The notes under the pieces are model-generated. The model worked only from the letters and a program-made list of their open reading frames with translations. It searched no databases and had not been told where the DNA came from. Below are positions 1-11,615 of a DNA stretch of 64,000 nt, piece by piece. Position numbers and translations under genes: made by a program. Source of the stretch: Anthoceros angustus. Its lineage: Eukaryota > Streptophyta > Anthocerotopsida > Anthocerotales > Anthocerotaceae. The stretch spans positions 124,001 to 188,000 of the forward strand of contig MU008203.1 in the NCBI GenBank assembly GCA_010909165.1. Reading direction: 5' to 3'. How positions within the stretch are numbered: the stretch's first letter is position 1; the number at the start of each line of letters is the position of its first letter.

Positions 1-829
1 TTAAAGGCGCTTCAACACGGAAATAGGTACATAGCACGGGGATTAAAAAATGCAGCGGTGGGCGACCGGTCGCCGGTCCGCCACGCCCACCGCCCGGTCC
101 CTGATGAGGCCTCGTGACGAGGTGAAAAACGAACCTGCCTGCTACGTTTACGTTTGCTTTCCGACCAGCGCTGCCGCGCCCACGCCTGCTCCTGCCCGAT
201 TGCTCATCACTCTCACGCTGCGCTGCCCCCTTTCTTTTCGGCGGGAGCCTTGCTGCGCCCTTGCCTGCTCTGCCATCGGCGCTCTTGTCGCATGTCGCCT
301 GCCGCTGCCCGCCGGCCTTGAGCGCCTGCGCCGCGAGCTTGCTGCGGATCGCGCACTTGCCTTGCTTCTTCTCGAAGACGACAGTCTTGGATTTCTTGCT
401 GTAACGGCTGCTTGTGCGGAGGAGGAGGAGGCTGGATTGAGTGAGGTCTTTGAGTGTGCGGGAGGAAGGAATTCGGCCGGTTGGCTGGCTGGCTGTGACG
501 GGAGGTGAGGGACGTGCGGGAGGCCAATTCGTTCCGGGGCTGCGCGATTGATTGGCCTGCCTACTCAAATTTGGCGCCAGATCAGGTGGCGGGTGCATGT
601 CTTTGCGCGTTTTTATGCGAGAGGCGGGGCGGCGGTGTGGGAGTACGGAAGGAGCTGCTGGAGTACCAGGTGCCGGGAGGTGCCGATTTTTGTTTGCCGT
701 ACCTGAGACTGGCAATGTCCTTGCGAAGATGTGAGGATTGATACCTGGTTTTCAATTGGCTACTCTGCGGCACGGTCTCGTGCGAGGTTCCCAAGCAGGC
801 TCAGCTCTTGCTTTTGGTGGAAGGCCGCC
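1..829. other. 5' flank of the F-box-like gene; no confident gene
   Basis: GC-rich sequence. Several frames are open by composition. One minus-strand frame from about 500 runs unbroken to the window edge with a basic stretch (FEKKQGKCAIRSKLAAQAL), but it has no clear start codon and no family I recognise. It could be the end of a gene lying to the left or chance. The strand-switched, Arg/Ala-rich translations look like composition artefacts. Confidence 0.3.
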
Positions 830-2322
830 ATGGTACTGAAAACCGCCAGATCGGTTTCCCTCCCGCGGGCCGATGCATTGTTTCGGAAAAGGTGTCATCC
901 CAGCAAGAAGCTGTGCACGGGCTTGAGGCGGGACAGCTACCCGGCCAGCCTTGCGGGAGTTTCCTCCACTCCGTGCCTGGCTGAGCGGCCGCTCTCGAAT
1001 TTCTCCGTGGACATTGGGAGCCTTGAGTCCCTTGATGTCGACATTTTGAAGACTGTGTCTTCCCGTCTGTCGGTTCCGGACCTCTGCGTGCTTGCGCAGG
1101 TGAGGCTTGATCCAGGCTCGTGGTTGGAAGGTTTCGGCCTGTGTTTTGTTTGTGCGTGAGAGTGTCGTCGAGCGTGCTCTCCGGCGTTGAGATTGCGCTC
1201 CTCATCTTTTCCAGCTCCCGCTGTCTGGGCAGGGCTGCTGTGGGATAGCCAGGCAGCTGCACAGTTGTGTTGCAGGTCCTCGCTTTCTGTGTGGCTGAGA
1301 GCGGTTTTGACTGCGCTGAGCTTTAAATGCTGAGGCCCTCCTTGTTTGTGCTGCCAGGTAAACAAGAACTACCACGAGGTCTTCTCCTCTGATGAGATTT
1401 GGCAGCACCACTCATCTATCAATGGAATCTGCAAGACTGAAGACGAGAAAAGCTGGAAGTGGAACTATATGGCCGCCACGACTGGTATCCTCAGTTGCAG
1501 ACCTCGCGTTGGCAATCTAAACTTCTATGGAGACATCGTGATCCTTGACCCGTAAGTGATCTGCAAAATTTTGTTCCTTGGTTTTGAAATTGAAGTCATT
1601 TCATCATGCATTCAAGAACCAACGCCCTGGCGTTCTGGCGTCTGATTGCAGCCTGCGGATCTTCTTTACGAATAACGCGAGCCGCCAAGCAGAGTTTCAG
1701 GAAACTCTCAACAGACATGGGCTGACAGATCTGGTTGTGACCTATCGTGGAGTCAGCTGTGCTATTTTCCCCACCACCTATGGCCTCGACGAAACGGCGT
1801 TTGAGGTATTCAGAGGGACTCGTGAAGGAAATGCGAGTGCCGACATCACGAATTCAGGCAGAGTTGCCGTGATGCCATCTGAGCTGTTTACTATGCTCAA
1901 GGAGGAAAACTCCGATCCGTTTCTGGATCATGGAGTTCGAGTGAGTGGGGTGAACGGCCAGATCTTCAGCAGCCATGATGGAGACTTCTATATCCGCCAC
2001 CCCGATCATTCAAGTGGGATTCCCGTGGAGATAGCAGAAGGAGTGGTTGACCATGCTGATGTTCTTTGCACAACAGGTAAACTCCGAACCATCCCGCTGC
2101 CTACCCGTTTTCCTCTCTTCCTTACTTCCGAAGTTCTTGTGCACTATATCTTACCGGGCCTTGTCCTTTGCAGGAGGAAGCTGGACTTTAGACATGGATG
2201 AAGACAGTGACGATGAAGATTGTACACTGCTAAGTGAAGGCAGACTAATGGAGGTCATCCGGGACATGTCAGACTCAGATTTCGAGGACTTCGATGAAAC
2301 GACAAGAGAAGGTGACATGTGA
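830..2322 (+). CDS. F-box-like protein, four exons
   Basis: Exons 830-1099, 1358-1551, 1652-2076 and 2174-2322 join with consistent phases at GT-AG borders (CAG|GTGAGG, CCC|GTAAGT, CAG|GTAAAC). The start sits in a strong GCCGCCATGG context; an in-frame ATG at 731 is an alternative. The first exon junction falls inside an F-box-like helix series (SLDVDILKTVSSRLS, then DLCVLAQVNKNYHEVF and IWQH), the part that would bind Skp1/ASK in an SCF ubiquitin ligase. The rest, starting LRIFFTNNASRQAEF, matches no substrate-binding repeat I know, and the C-terminus is very acidic (DEDSDDED, SDSDFEDFDE). The F-box call is inferred from pattern; substrate unknown. Confidence 0.6.
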
Positions 2323-2796
2323 TGATCTGTTCCAGAACGGCAGGGCCGGTTAAACTGTTGGGTTAGTTCCTCGTGGGTTCAATTCTCAGAGGAAGGTGTA
2401 CACTACAGAATGGAATCCGCATGTCCTTAAATCTCGACATCATTCCGTTAGGTTGGGCAGGCAGTTCCAGGCGGATATATGCATATATATTGGGTGTCAG
2501 CTCTATAGGATGCAAGCCTTCTCTAACACGAAGCTTGCTCGGCGGGTGGGATGAGCTGCACTCGGGAGTCTCATTATACAACTAGGTTTTGTCCAAATTT
2601 TTGGCGCAGATTAGGGATGGTCTGAGGGGCCATTAGATACATTCAATAGTGTAAGGCCAATTGATTTCTTTTCCTGTATAGTACAAGCTCAGCTACAATT
2701 GTTGGCTGTCACAGCTTGTTCTTCATTGTAAGTAACACGGTTCTTTGAATCACTTCTACCTATTAGTAATTCCGTCTGGGCCTAGTGTCTGTACTC
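2323..2796. other. 3' flank with a possible tRNA-like (SINE) head
   Basis: Between two convergent genes. At about 2347-2395 a stretch has an A-box-like GGTTAAACTGTTGGG followed by a B-box-like GGGTTCAATTCTC, the spacing of a tRNA-derived SINE promoter. No cloverleaf folds convincingly and no poly-A or poly-T tail was identified, so this is only a hint. The remainder should be the 3' untranslated regions of the flanking genes. Confidence 0.25.
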
Positions 2797-5484
2797 TCAG
2801 TCCACAAGTTCCACCAGCTGTGAGTTGAGTGACTTCACCATTTTATAAATATCTCCTGTTTGCCAATGCCTACAGTCTCCTACCAGAAACATATTAACCT
2901 GCTGATCGTGCTCGATCCAGCTTTGTCCAGGCACCTTCCGCACACCCGCCTTTCGTCTTAATTCATCTACCTCTGCCGCAGAGTCCCACATGCCAGCAAG
3001 GGCATAGATATTTGACATAAGCAAGTAAGATGCACAGTCAGTGGGTTCTAGATGGATGGATTGATTAAAAGCACGCCTTCCTAACTCTACATTGCCGTGT
3101 TTCTGGCAAGCACCAAGCAGCGCAGACCACACGGCCAAGTCAGGCAGCATTGGCATTTCTGCGATCAGCTCTTCTGCCTTGTCCAAGTGTCCAGCACGTC
3201 CTAGGTTGTCGACCACAGCAGCGTAGTGCAGAACATCTGGAGTGATTCCATGAAGTATAGACATGGACGCGAAGTACTGCAGCCCTTCTTCTACCATGCC
3301 AGCATGACTACACGCAGACAGGAGTGACAGGAATGTGACTCCATCTGGCTTCACGCCTGCCTCTGCCATTTGTTCAAAGCACTGAATGCTCATGTGAGGC
3401 TCACCTTGCTGGGCATAACCAGAAATCAGTGCCGTCCATGAGCACACATCATGCTGCAACAACGAGTCAAAAGCTTTCTGAGCTTCCACCATGCTCCCAC
3501 ACTTGCTGTAGGTACGAGTAAGGGAGGTCAAAACACTCAAACTTGAATCATAACCATGAGCCGAAACATCATGATGAATCTGACCACAAATATCCAGTGC
3601 CCCTGTATTACTGCAGGCTTGCAGAACACACAAAAATGTGGCTTCATTTGGTTTCACCCCTTCTTTTTGCATTTGGGCGTACAGCTCCAGAGCCTTCTCG
3701 GATTGTTCATGATGGACATATCCTGCAAGTATTGCATTCCACAACACCACATTTCGCTGGGAGGTTGTGTCAAAGACATGCCGCGCATCAGCAATGCTTC
3801 CGCACTTTGAATACATGTGGACAAGACTGCTATTAACATACACGTCTGAACCGTAACCCCCACAAACAGCTTCCGCATGTAACATCCTCCCCTTTTCCAG
3901 GAGCTCCACCTTAAGGAACTGTCCACCCACAAGTGTGCTGTCTTCCTTAAATCCTAGGCTACTACATGCTGTAAATAGACGGACGAAGGTCCGATTGTCT
4001 GGTCTAATGCCTTCCTGTTGCATCTGGGCAAAAAGCTGCAGAGCTTGCTCTCCTTGCTCCTGCTCAGCATAACCTGCAATCATCGCATTCCATGAGACCA
4101 CAGTACGTGCGGACAGCATGTCAAATACATGCCGTGCATCCAACAAGCTCCCACATTTTGCATACATGTAGATCAGAGAGCTTCCGACATACTTATCAGA
4201 GGTGTAACCCAATTCAGACGCTCCAGCATGTACTCCTTTCACCTTCACCAGCGAATTCAGTTTGACAAATTGGCCATCTAGAGGAACGCCTTCCTCCCCC
4301 TCTGCGATGCTGCCACATGCTTTCAGCAGACTAACAAAAGTCCGGTCATTTGGGCTGACACCTTCCTGTTGCATTAGGGAATAGGCAAGCAACGCCCTCT
4401 CTCCTTCTCTCAGCTGCGCATAGCCTGCAATCATTGCAGTCCATGCTACCACGTCCTGCAGGGTCAATGCTTCAAACACTTGTTCTGCATCCTTTCTGCT
4501 TCCACATTTTGCATAGGTGTGAACAAGAGTGTTCCCAACAAAGGCATCCGATTCAAATCCTCTTTGAACGACTTCCGCGTGCATCGCCTTAACCTTTCGC
4601 AATAATTCCTCTTTGAGGAATGTTTTCTTTGAAAGACTGTCTTCTCCATCTGCAAGACTTCCCAGTGCCTTAAGCACACTGACATATGTCCTCTCAGTGG
4701 GACTGATGCCTTCCTCTCGCATTCGGTCATACAGCTGCAGAGCCGTCTCTCCTTGCCCCTGCTCCCCATATCCCTCTATCATTGCACTCCAAGTCACTGC
4801 ATCACGCTCGGACATCGAATCAAATACCTGCCTTGCATCGATGACGCTTCCACACTTCGCATACATGTCGACAAGAGTAGTGCCAACAAACAAATCAGGC
4901 TTGCACATGTACTCAACAACATCAGCATGAATCCTTCGACCCTCCTCCAGGTCCAACAAGCTGCAACAAGATTTCAGTACGCTGAGCAGAGTTTGCTTTG
5001 TGGGGTGGACACCTTCCTCTCGCATTCTCTTGTACATTTTCAGAGCTTCCCTCCTTCGACCTCCCTTGACGTACCCCGAAATAACAGCATTCCAGGAACA
5101 TACAGTCCGCTGAGATAATCTGTGAAACACCTGCAAAGCATCTGCAAACATCCCGCACTTTATCAACATGCTGACCACAGATTCTCCCAACATTCTGTTT
5201 GTCTCCAGCCCATTTCTCGCTAGATGAGCATAAAGGCGCTTGCCCTCAGCCAGGGACTTCTTTCTGGTGCATGCCTGCACCAAGCAGCCATACATCTGCA
5301 CTGAAGGTTGGTCCACTCGAAGCAATTCATCCAAGGCCCTCGACACCTGTCCTGCCGCACAAAGGCCCTGTATTTGACAAGCACCATGGACATCGCGTCG
5401 TCCTATGCCATCATGTTCCCAATAGTCGTATCCAATTGGCTGTCCTACGAGAGGAGAGGGAGGAAAGGGAATGGGCGTAGCCAT
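2797..5484 (-). CDS. PPR protein, PLS class with E domains, no DYW
   Basis: Intronless 895-residue pentatricopeptide repeat protein, a sequence-specific organellar RNA-binding protein probably acting as an RNA editing or processing factor. P, L and S repeats run from about residue 60 to 750, with typical VDMYAKCGS and VVSWNAMIAGYAEQ units. The end is an E1/E2 region: PGQSWIEHDQQVNMFLVGD followed by HWQTGDIYKMVKSLNSQL, then a stop. The PG box is intact but the deaminase-like DYW domain is missing, so if it edits it would need a DYW partner in trans, as known for other E-class PPRs. Two loops of about 20 residues (for example around KKTFLKEELLRKVK) lengthen some repeats. The N-terminus is short and not an obvious transit peptide. 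Confidence 0.9.
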   Translation of the reverse strand: MATPIPFPPSPLVGQPIGYDYWEHDGIGRRDVHGACQIQGLCAAGQVSRALDELLRVDQPSVQMYGCLVQACTRKKSLAEGKRLYAHLARNGLETNRMLGESVVSMLIKCGMFADALQVFHRLSQRTVCSWNAVISGYVKGGRRREALKMYKRMREEGVHPTKQTLLSVLKSCCSLLDLEEGRRIHADVVEYMCKPDLFVGTTLVDMYAKCGSVIDARQVFDSMSERDAVTWSAMIEGYGEQGQGETALQLYDRMREEGISPTERTYVSVLKALGSLADGEDSLSKKTFLKEELLRKVKAMHAEVVQRGFESDAFVGNTLVHTYAKCGSRKDAEQVFEALTLQDVVAWTAMIAGYAQLREGERALLAYSLMQQEGVSPNDRTFVSLLKACGSIAEGEEGVPLDGQFVKLNSLVKVKGVHAGASELGYTSDKYVGSSLIYMYAKCGSLLDARHVFDMLSARTVVSWNAMIAGYAEQEQGEQALQLFAQMQQEGIRPDNRTFVRLFTACSSLGFKEDSTLVGGQFLKVELLEKGRMLHAEAVCGGYGSDVYVNSSLVHMYSKCGSIADARHVFDTTSQRNVVLWNAILAGYVHHEQSEKALELYAQMQKEGVKPNEATFLCVLQACSNTGALDICGQIHHDVSAHGYDSSLSVLTSLTRTYSKCGSMVEAQKAFDSLLQHDVCSWTALISGYAQQGEPHMSIQCFEQMAEAGVKPDGVTFLSLLSACSHAGMVEEGLQYFASMSILHGITPDVLHYAAVVDNLGRAGHLDKAEELIAEMPMLPDLAVWSALLGACQKHGNVELGRRAFNQSIHLEPTDCASYLLMSNIYALAGMWDSAAEVDELRRKAGVRKVPGQSWIEHDQQVNMFLVGDCRHWQTGDIYKMVKSLNSQLVELVD

Positions 5485-6083
5485 GCCAGCACTTGAATTG
5501 ACAAAGTATTAGTCATAGGAGGATGTATCACAAAAATTTGGCCCATTTCCGGTCATGTGCACCAACATTCTGCGTCCTTGTGCAACCTGTCCTTCCCCAC
5601 AGTTTGCCGCCTGCCACCTGCTTCAGCCACTCTGGCCAAGTAGTTTAACAAATGTTAAAACAATTTACTACGCAATTCCACGACTCCTTAGTGGACTACA
5701 ATAGATTCTTCTCTTCTACTTCCTGCTCTGACGAATTGGGCATGAAGGATATTGTTTTAGGTCTTGATAACTCATTAAGCCATAGACAACCGGCTCACGG
5801 GAAAAACTTTACTTGATTTCTCTCGCAAATAACTGATGAACGGCATCGAGGGGGGTTTGAGGATGGGATAACGAGCTGTCTAGGTCATATGAAACATGGT
5901 GAAGGAGTATCGGTCCCAAGCTACAGCCGTCTCTCGTGATCAGAAGCAAGTATTCACGCTTCACGAGCACAGAGAGTTCTACACGCCACAAAACAATAAG
6001 ACGTCTTGGGCACCTCACCCGTATCCATGATATGGGCTGACATCAAAATCCCCATCTCACGGCCGTGGGATGCCCTTCCCTAC
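5485..6083. other. Intergenic between PPR-E and ALS genes
   Basis: No gene seen. It should hold the promoter and 5' UTR of the PPR-E gene and the 3' UTR of the acetolactate synthase gene, both on the minus strand. No recognisable regulatory element beyond AT-rich patches. Confidence 0.4.
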
Positions 6084-8838
6084 CTAATATTTCACACGTC
6101 CATCACCTTCCAAAATGATGTCTTTGAACGACATTCCCCCGGGTATCATCGGCAGGACATGTTCCTGGCACCCCATCCCACGCCGCAAGGTCAGACATTG
6201 GGACAAATGACCAATTGTAGCCCTGCAGCAAAAAGCAAACAAATCTCACTTACCTGGTGAGGAACCACGACATCCAGGAGATAAGGACCGGGAGTACTCA
6301 ACATGGTTTCGAGAGCAGCTTTCAAATCCGCCTTTTTTGTTACACGAGCATATGGCACCTGAGAACAGCCAATCAAGGAAAAGATATAATAAGCTTGTGA
6401 ACCACTCATGCAGATGGAAGGGAGCCCCCTGCCAGCTGCTCTCACAAGGCAGACCAGAAGCGCAAAGAGAAAACACTGGAGTGCAGCTATGCCTAGTTAC
6501 CTTAAATCCCTTCGCAATTGTGCAGAAATCAGGATATATCTCTTCCTCATGATCAGGATCCCCTAAGTATGTATGTGCCCTATTCGCCTGAAATGACAGA
6601 AGGGAAAGCTGGTGATTACAAGAAGAACTTTCGACAACGAAACTTCGCACTTCACCCCACACAACCAAGCCCACAAACCTTGTAAAATCGGTCTTCCCAC
6701 TGTACCACCATCCCCAGATGTTGGTTATTCAAGATAACTATCTTCACGGGTAGCTTCTCCACATGAATAGTGGCCAGTTCCTGTGGGGGGTCAAAACATG
6801 TAAGATAAACCCTGGAAGTTCATCATTCTCTTCTCGAATGCATATACCAACAGGCACTGAAATGGAAAGAGCCACACTTCCTCATCATCCAAGACTAAGT
6901 GACCAAGCAAAGCTGCACGACTCTTAGCACCAATTGACAGTCATCTGTCAACGTCATCGACATGTATGGAAATTTACAACACAACTCTACAGGACGAGCA
7001 ATACCTGAATGTTCATCAAAAAGCTTCCGTCTCCATCGATATCAATCACGGGAATCGTAGGACAGGTTGCAGCCGCACCAATCGCAGCAGGTAGTCCGAA
7101 GCCCATTGCCCCCAAACCTGATTAGTCCCACGTTAGACACCCTTCATGGTCTCAAGGAAGTTGACAGCAGCCTACTCCCACAACAACGGTGACAGAATAC
7201 CAGTCCAGCATTAAGCATGTGAACAGCAAGGGGTCGAAAAACGCTAGTGTCCAGACTCCTACCTCCTGACGTAAGCCATCGTCGAGGCTCCTCATATTGG
7301 TACCATTGTGCAGCCCACATTTGGTGTTGGCCAACCCCAGTCGCTATAATAGCCTCACCACCAGTGAGCTCATGAAGAGCCTGTACAACAGACTGAGGTG
7401 CGATCGCATCTTCAAACTCCCGAAAATCCATGGGGTGCTTCTCCTTCTGCTCAACAATGTCCTTGATCCAACTCGAGTAGCTAAGCTTCACCCCACTCTG
7501 CCTGATGAGGTTGTTCAAGATCTGCAGCGCTGGCTTCACATCCGCAAACAGCGACACGTGAGGCTGCTTATTTTTCCCAATCTCAGCCGGATCTACGTCA
7601 ATATGCACAATACTAGCCCTGCTCGCAAACGCCTCCAACTTCCCCGTCACCCGGTCGTCAAAGCGCACTCCAAAAGCCAGCAGCAAATCCGACTGATCTA
7701 TAGCATAGTTAGCGCTATAGGTCCCATGCATGCCAAGCATCCCAATAGACCGCTCATCAGACTGCGGAAACGCCCCAAGCCCCATGAGCGTGGACGTTAC
7801 AGGAATGCCGGTGAGCTCCACAAATTCCCTAAGCTCCCGGCTAGCATTCAGGCAGCCGCCCCCGCTGTAAACCACGGGCTTCTTCGAACTCTGCAGCAAA
7901 CGCAGCACCTGCTCCAGCTGCGCCCGCTGCGGCGGCGGCGGCAGCCGCTGCAGATACCCCCGCAAATTCATCGGCTGGTTCCAGTCCGGAATCGCAAGCT
8001 GCTGCTGCACGTCCTTCGGGATGTCGACAAGTACTGGCCCCGGCCGCCCGGACGCGGCCAGGAAGAAGGCCTCCCGGATCACCCTCGGGATATCATCAAT
8101 GTTCATCACCAAATAGTTGTGCTTGGTAATAGACCTGGTCACCTCCACAATAGGCGTCTCCTGGAACGCGTCGGTGCCGATCATGCGCCGCGGCACCTGC
8201 CCCGTGATGGCCACCAGCGGAACGCTGTCCATCATGGCGTCCGCCAAGCCCGTCACCAAATTCGTCGCTCCAGGCCCGGATGTAGCAATGCACACTCCCA
8301 CCCGGCCCGAGGCCTTGGCGTAGCCCTCGGCTGCGAAGATCTCCCCCTGCTCGTGCCGGCACAGGATGTTGCGGATGGAATTGGAGCGGGTAAGGGCCTG
8401 GTGAATTTCCATGGACGCGCCCCCGGGGTAGGCGAAGAGATTCCGCACCCCCTCCCGCTCCAGAGCCTCCACCAGGATGTCGCAGCCCTTGCGCGGCTCG
8501 TCATCCGCAAAGCGCGACTTGAAGCCGGGCGGAGTCGGGGCCACCAGCGTCTTCCCGCTGCTCACCCGCGGCTCCTGCTCCTGCTCCTGCTGCCTCGCCG
8601 CCTGTTCCACATCCGTTGCCAGCAGCTGCCTCGCCACGCTCGCAGCCGGAGCCAGAGCCCCACTCCTCAGCCTGCTGCTCACCGCCCTCTGCTCTCCCGC
8701 GCGCAATGCAGCCGCACCAGCTCCTCCCAAGAAGAGGCTCCTTCCTCGAACCTTCCCTACAACTTTCGCGCCTGCTGCAACCTCCATAGCCGCGCCGCCG
8801 TGCACCACCGCGGCGGTCGCGCAAGCGGCCTGCGCCAT
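6084..8838 (-). CDS. ALS: Acetolactate synthase (AHAS) catalytic subunit, chloroplast
   Basis: Catalyses the first common step of valine, leucine and isoleucine synthesis (two pyruvate to acetolactate, or pyruvate plus 2-ketobutyrate), using ThDP, FAD and Mg2+ in the plastid. Six exons: 8838-7263, 7117-7005, 6780-6679, 6587-6501, 6358-6254 and 6164-6084; all phases close, giving 687 residues. The first ~95 residues are an Ala/Arg/Ser transit peptide ending in a Gln/Glu-rich stretch. The ThDP glutamate lies in [15 protein letters not shown] (about E163). [26 protein letters not shown] and [15 protein letters not shown] hold the residues equivalent to Arabidopsis Pro197, Ala205, Asp376 and Trp574, all in sensitive form. 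The [10 protein letters not shown] motif binds metal and ThDP. The end [11 protein letters not shown] has Gly where Arabidopsis has Ser653. Angiosperm ALS genes are usually intronless; this one is not. Confidence 0.96.
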
Positions 8839-9400
8839 CGCTCTCGTTTGGCTGGCTGCTGGCTAACGTCAGCTGCTGAGCGGATCGGATCGGATGAAAA
8901 AGAAACGAAGGCAAGCTTGTCGGTCGCGAGAGGTGGGTCGCCGCCTCTGGGATTTTATGCTGCCCTTTCTCTTTCCTCGAAAGCTTGTCACTCAAGTTTT
9001 CGTCAGTGCTGCCTAAGCTTCCATTACCAGTTAACCGAGGTCCTTCTTGTCATGCAACCTCAAGCCGACTCCTTCCCGATCTGTAGCCACACTGATGAAA
9101 GAACAGCAGGAGGATTTTCATCACTTTGCGACCACGTCTTGCGCAGATGCTATGTCATACCATCTGCATACCCTTTTACACGCTCCGGAGGTTCCTATGA
9201 GGCTCACCTGCTTCTGCCTTCTCCATACGTAGGTATAAGAGAGTGCAGTCAGCCAACAAATGCCCGCCTTCTTATCCCACTAGGAAGGGAGTGCAGCCAG
9301 CAAAAACTGCCCACCTTCTTCGCTACAAAGAAAACAAAAACTGCCTGCGAAAGCCTTTATTATCTCCCATCCTCACTAACCTTTGGTTTGTAAGATAAAA
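8839..9400. other. ALS upstream region
   Basis: Promoter and 5' UTR of the ALS gene. A segment around 8975-9130 loosely resembles 10085-10450 (both hold CACTCAAGTTTT-like or TACTCAAGTTTT-like words, then an AGAACAG-GAG-TTTTCA word further on), suggesting a worn interspersed repeat. The long plus-strand frame across here and ALS exon 1 is the antisense shadow of ALS. Confidence 0.3.
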
Positions 9401-10480
9401 GAGTAGTTGAGATATGATGTTGCAAACACCGAACTCCAACTCACTATGCATTCTATTTTAGGGTGAAGCATTAAGGATAGGAGGACTACTATTGGACAGA
9501 GATAGCAGTCCAGTTTCTATGGAGACAAGTTTTCATATTTCAAAGTCTTTTAGTGAACGATCATATATGCTTCAAAGTTGATGTATTATGTCAGCAATCA
9601 AACTATTGCCTGATTATACGTTCTCAAAGTTGATGTAATAAAAATTTATGTATTATATTAGATATATAACTCTTGTTTGGATTTTATAAGGCAAATAGTA
9701 TTGTATGCTGGTTATGAGACAAAATACAGGCACACATATCGTGCGGTCTCTTGCAGTGATATGGACCATGACTACGCATTTGAGCAGACCACTATAGCCA
9801 ATAGCAAGCAAATATGCAAGTGTTAGGAGAAAGCAGAGAGAGAGAGATAGCTAATACGTTTTAATAGATATACATGTAGCATAGTATACATTATATGTAC
9901 TATATACATATATATACATATATATATACATATTTTTTTCTATATATGAAAAGACCAAGATGATTTTACCAAAGTTATTTCGGTGTACGTAAAAAGCAAC
10001 ATAGATAAAAGGTTTGTTGAATCCAATTAAAAAAAGAAGAGGAGAAACAAACTTTTCAATCATGAAAAGTGACTCATTTTATGCCCTTGTTCGTGCCTCC
10101 AAGATTGTTACTCAAGTTTTGGTCAAGTGCGTAAACATCCATTAAAACATAACCTTCCACTAGCAATCGTCAACACATTCTCCCCTATTTATAGCTAAAT
10201 ACCAATACCCATCATACCTACAGCTGAACACATCTCTCCTATTTATAACCCCTACATATGAACACATCTCCCCTATTTATAACTCCTACAGATGAACACA
10301 TCTCCCCTATTTATAACTCCAACATCGATGGAAGAACACATTCTCCTATATCTTCCCCCCTTTTTAGTGAGAACATTGATGGGAGAACAATCTTCACATC
10401 ATTCTTCCTCGAGTTTTAGCCACAACATCGACAAAAAAGAACAGGAGTATTTTCACTTTATAATACAATGACATACTCTT
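9401..10480. other. AT-rich intergenic DNA with short repeats
   Basis: No gene. Holds a TATATACATA microsatellite at about 9895-9945 and a short tandem series of about 30 bp units at 10205-10335 built on CACATCTCCCCTATTTATAA. Confidence 0.5.
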
Positions 10481-10494
10481 GTACAGGAAAAAAG

Positions 10495-10870
10495 GGAAAC
10501 AAATGACGATCCGCAGGTTGAAAAAAAAATTACAAAAAAGGAAAAAAATAATGACGTCCACGGAGGTTGAGAAAAAATTTAATGTCCACAGAGGTTGAGA
10601 AAAATGAGAAAAAATTTAACATCCAAGGAGGTTGCGAAAAAATTTAACATCTAAGGTTGCGAAAAAAATTAACGACGTCCACAGAAGGTTGAGAAGAAAT
10701 TTAACGACGTCCACGAAGGTTGAGAAAAAATTTAATGTCCAGAGAGGTTGAGAAAAATGAGAAAAAATTTAACATCCAAGGAGGTTGCGAAAAAATTTAA
10801 CATCTAAGGTTGAGAAGAAATTTAACGACGTCCACGAAGGTTGAGAAAAAAATTTAACGACGTCCACGGA
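10495..10870. repeat. Tandem repeat, 25-32 bp units
   Basis: About a dozen diverged copies of a unit built on AGGTTGAGAAAAAATTTAA and ACGTCCACG. Larger blocks repeat too: 10559-10640 is almost reproduced at 10718-10805, so the array grew by duplication of multi-unit segments. No coding potential. Confidence 0.8.
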
Positions 10871-11615
10871 AGTTCTTTCTATTTCGCTGACCTGATTCTG
10901 CATACACACGAGGAGGGTGTGGTCAACAATAACTGTCGAGTTTAGGTTCTCACATAAGCCTTGTTATTTCCTGCTGTTTTTAACGTTCAGCTTGTACATC
11001 GGAGAACACCTGCGTTAGTTCGGAATACACGTGAACAATGAAGTTGATACTATCCTCGCCTTATCAGCAAACTTAGACACCAAGTAAAGCTGAAGAGTGC
11101 CCGGTTGACAAAAGTTTACTCATCCCTTTGACAATATGTACAAGCCGCCAATGTGTACAACTACAAAAAAGAATTCTCATCTCCTGCAATTTGTTAGGGC
11201 ATGCATAAGTTTCATTGCCTGCCCTAGCGATAGTCCTGCCTTCGAACAAAGAAACTGACACCTAATCCACCAACTGCCTAAGTTCCCGCCTAATCTACTC
11301 TTCCCTCGTCTACCTAGGAAACTAAGTGAATACGCTACAATATTGCTTGCAGAAAATTGACTTCCACCCTGGGGCCCTGGAGGAGCACAGGACATGGTTA
11401 CACTACGCTATCTAATAACACAACGTAATGGTCATTGCAATGGCAACGCCCACCAAATCAGGACAAGACAGGGATCCAAGGCTCTATTCTATGCGATGGG
11501 TGGGACCCTGAGAGAAAATTAACCGCATGTACAAAGCTGATCTGAAAACGAGCCTGTTGCTACAAGTCTCGCATGACGCATACTAGAAAAGGAAGACCCC
11601 CTATCCCACACCCTC
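10871..11615. other. Intergenic downstream of the zinc-finger gene
   Basis: No convincing gene; presumably carries the 3' UTR of the minus-strand zinc-finger gene. Short frames here have no recognisable content. Confidence 0.4.

Noticed and set aside
7297-9393. 698-codon plus-strand frame
   Set aside because: Antisense shadow of the first ALS exon; His/Arg-rich text with no domain.
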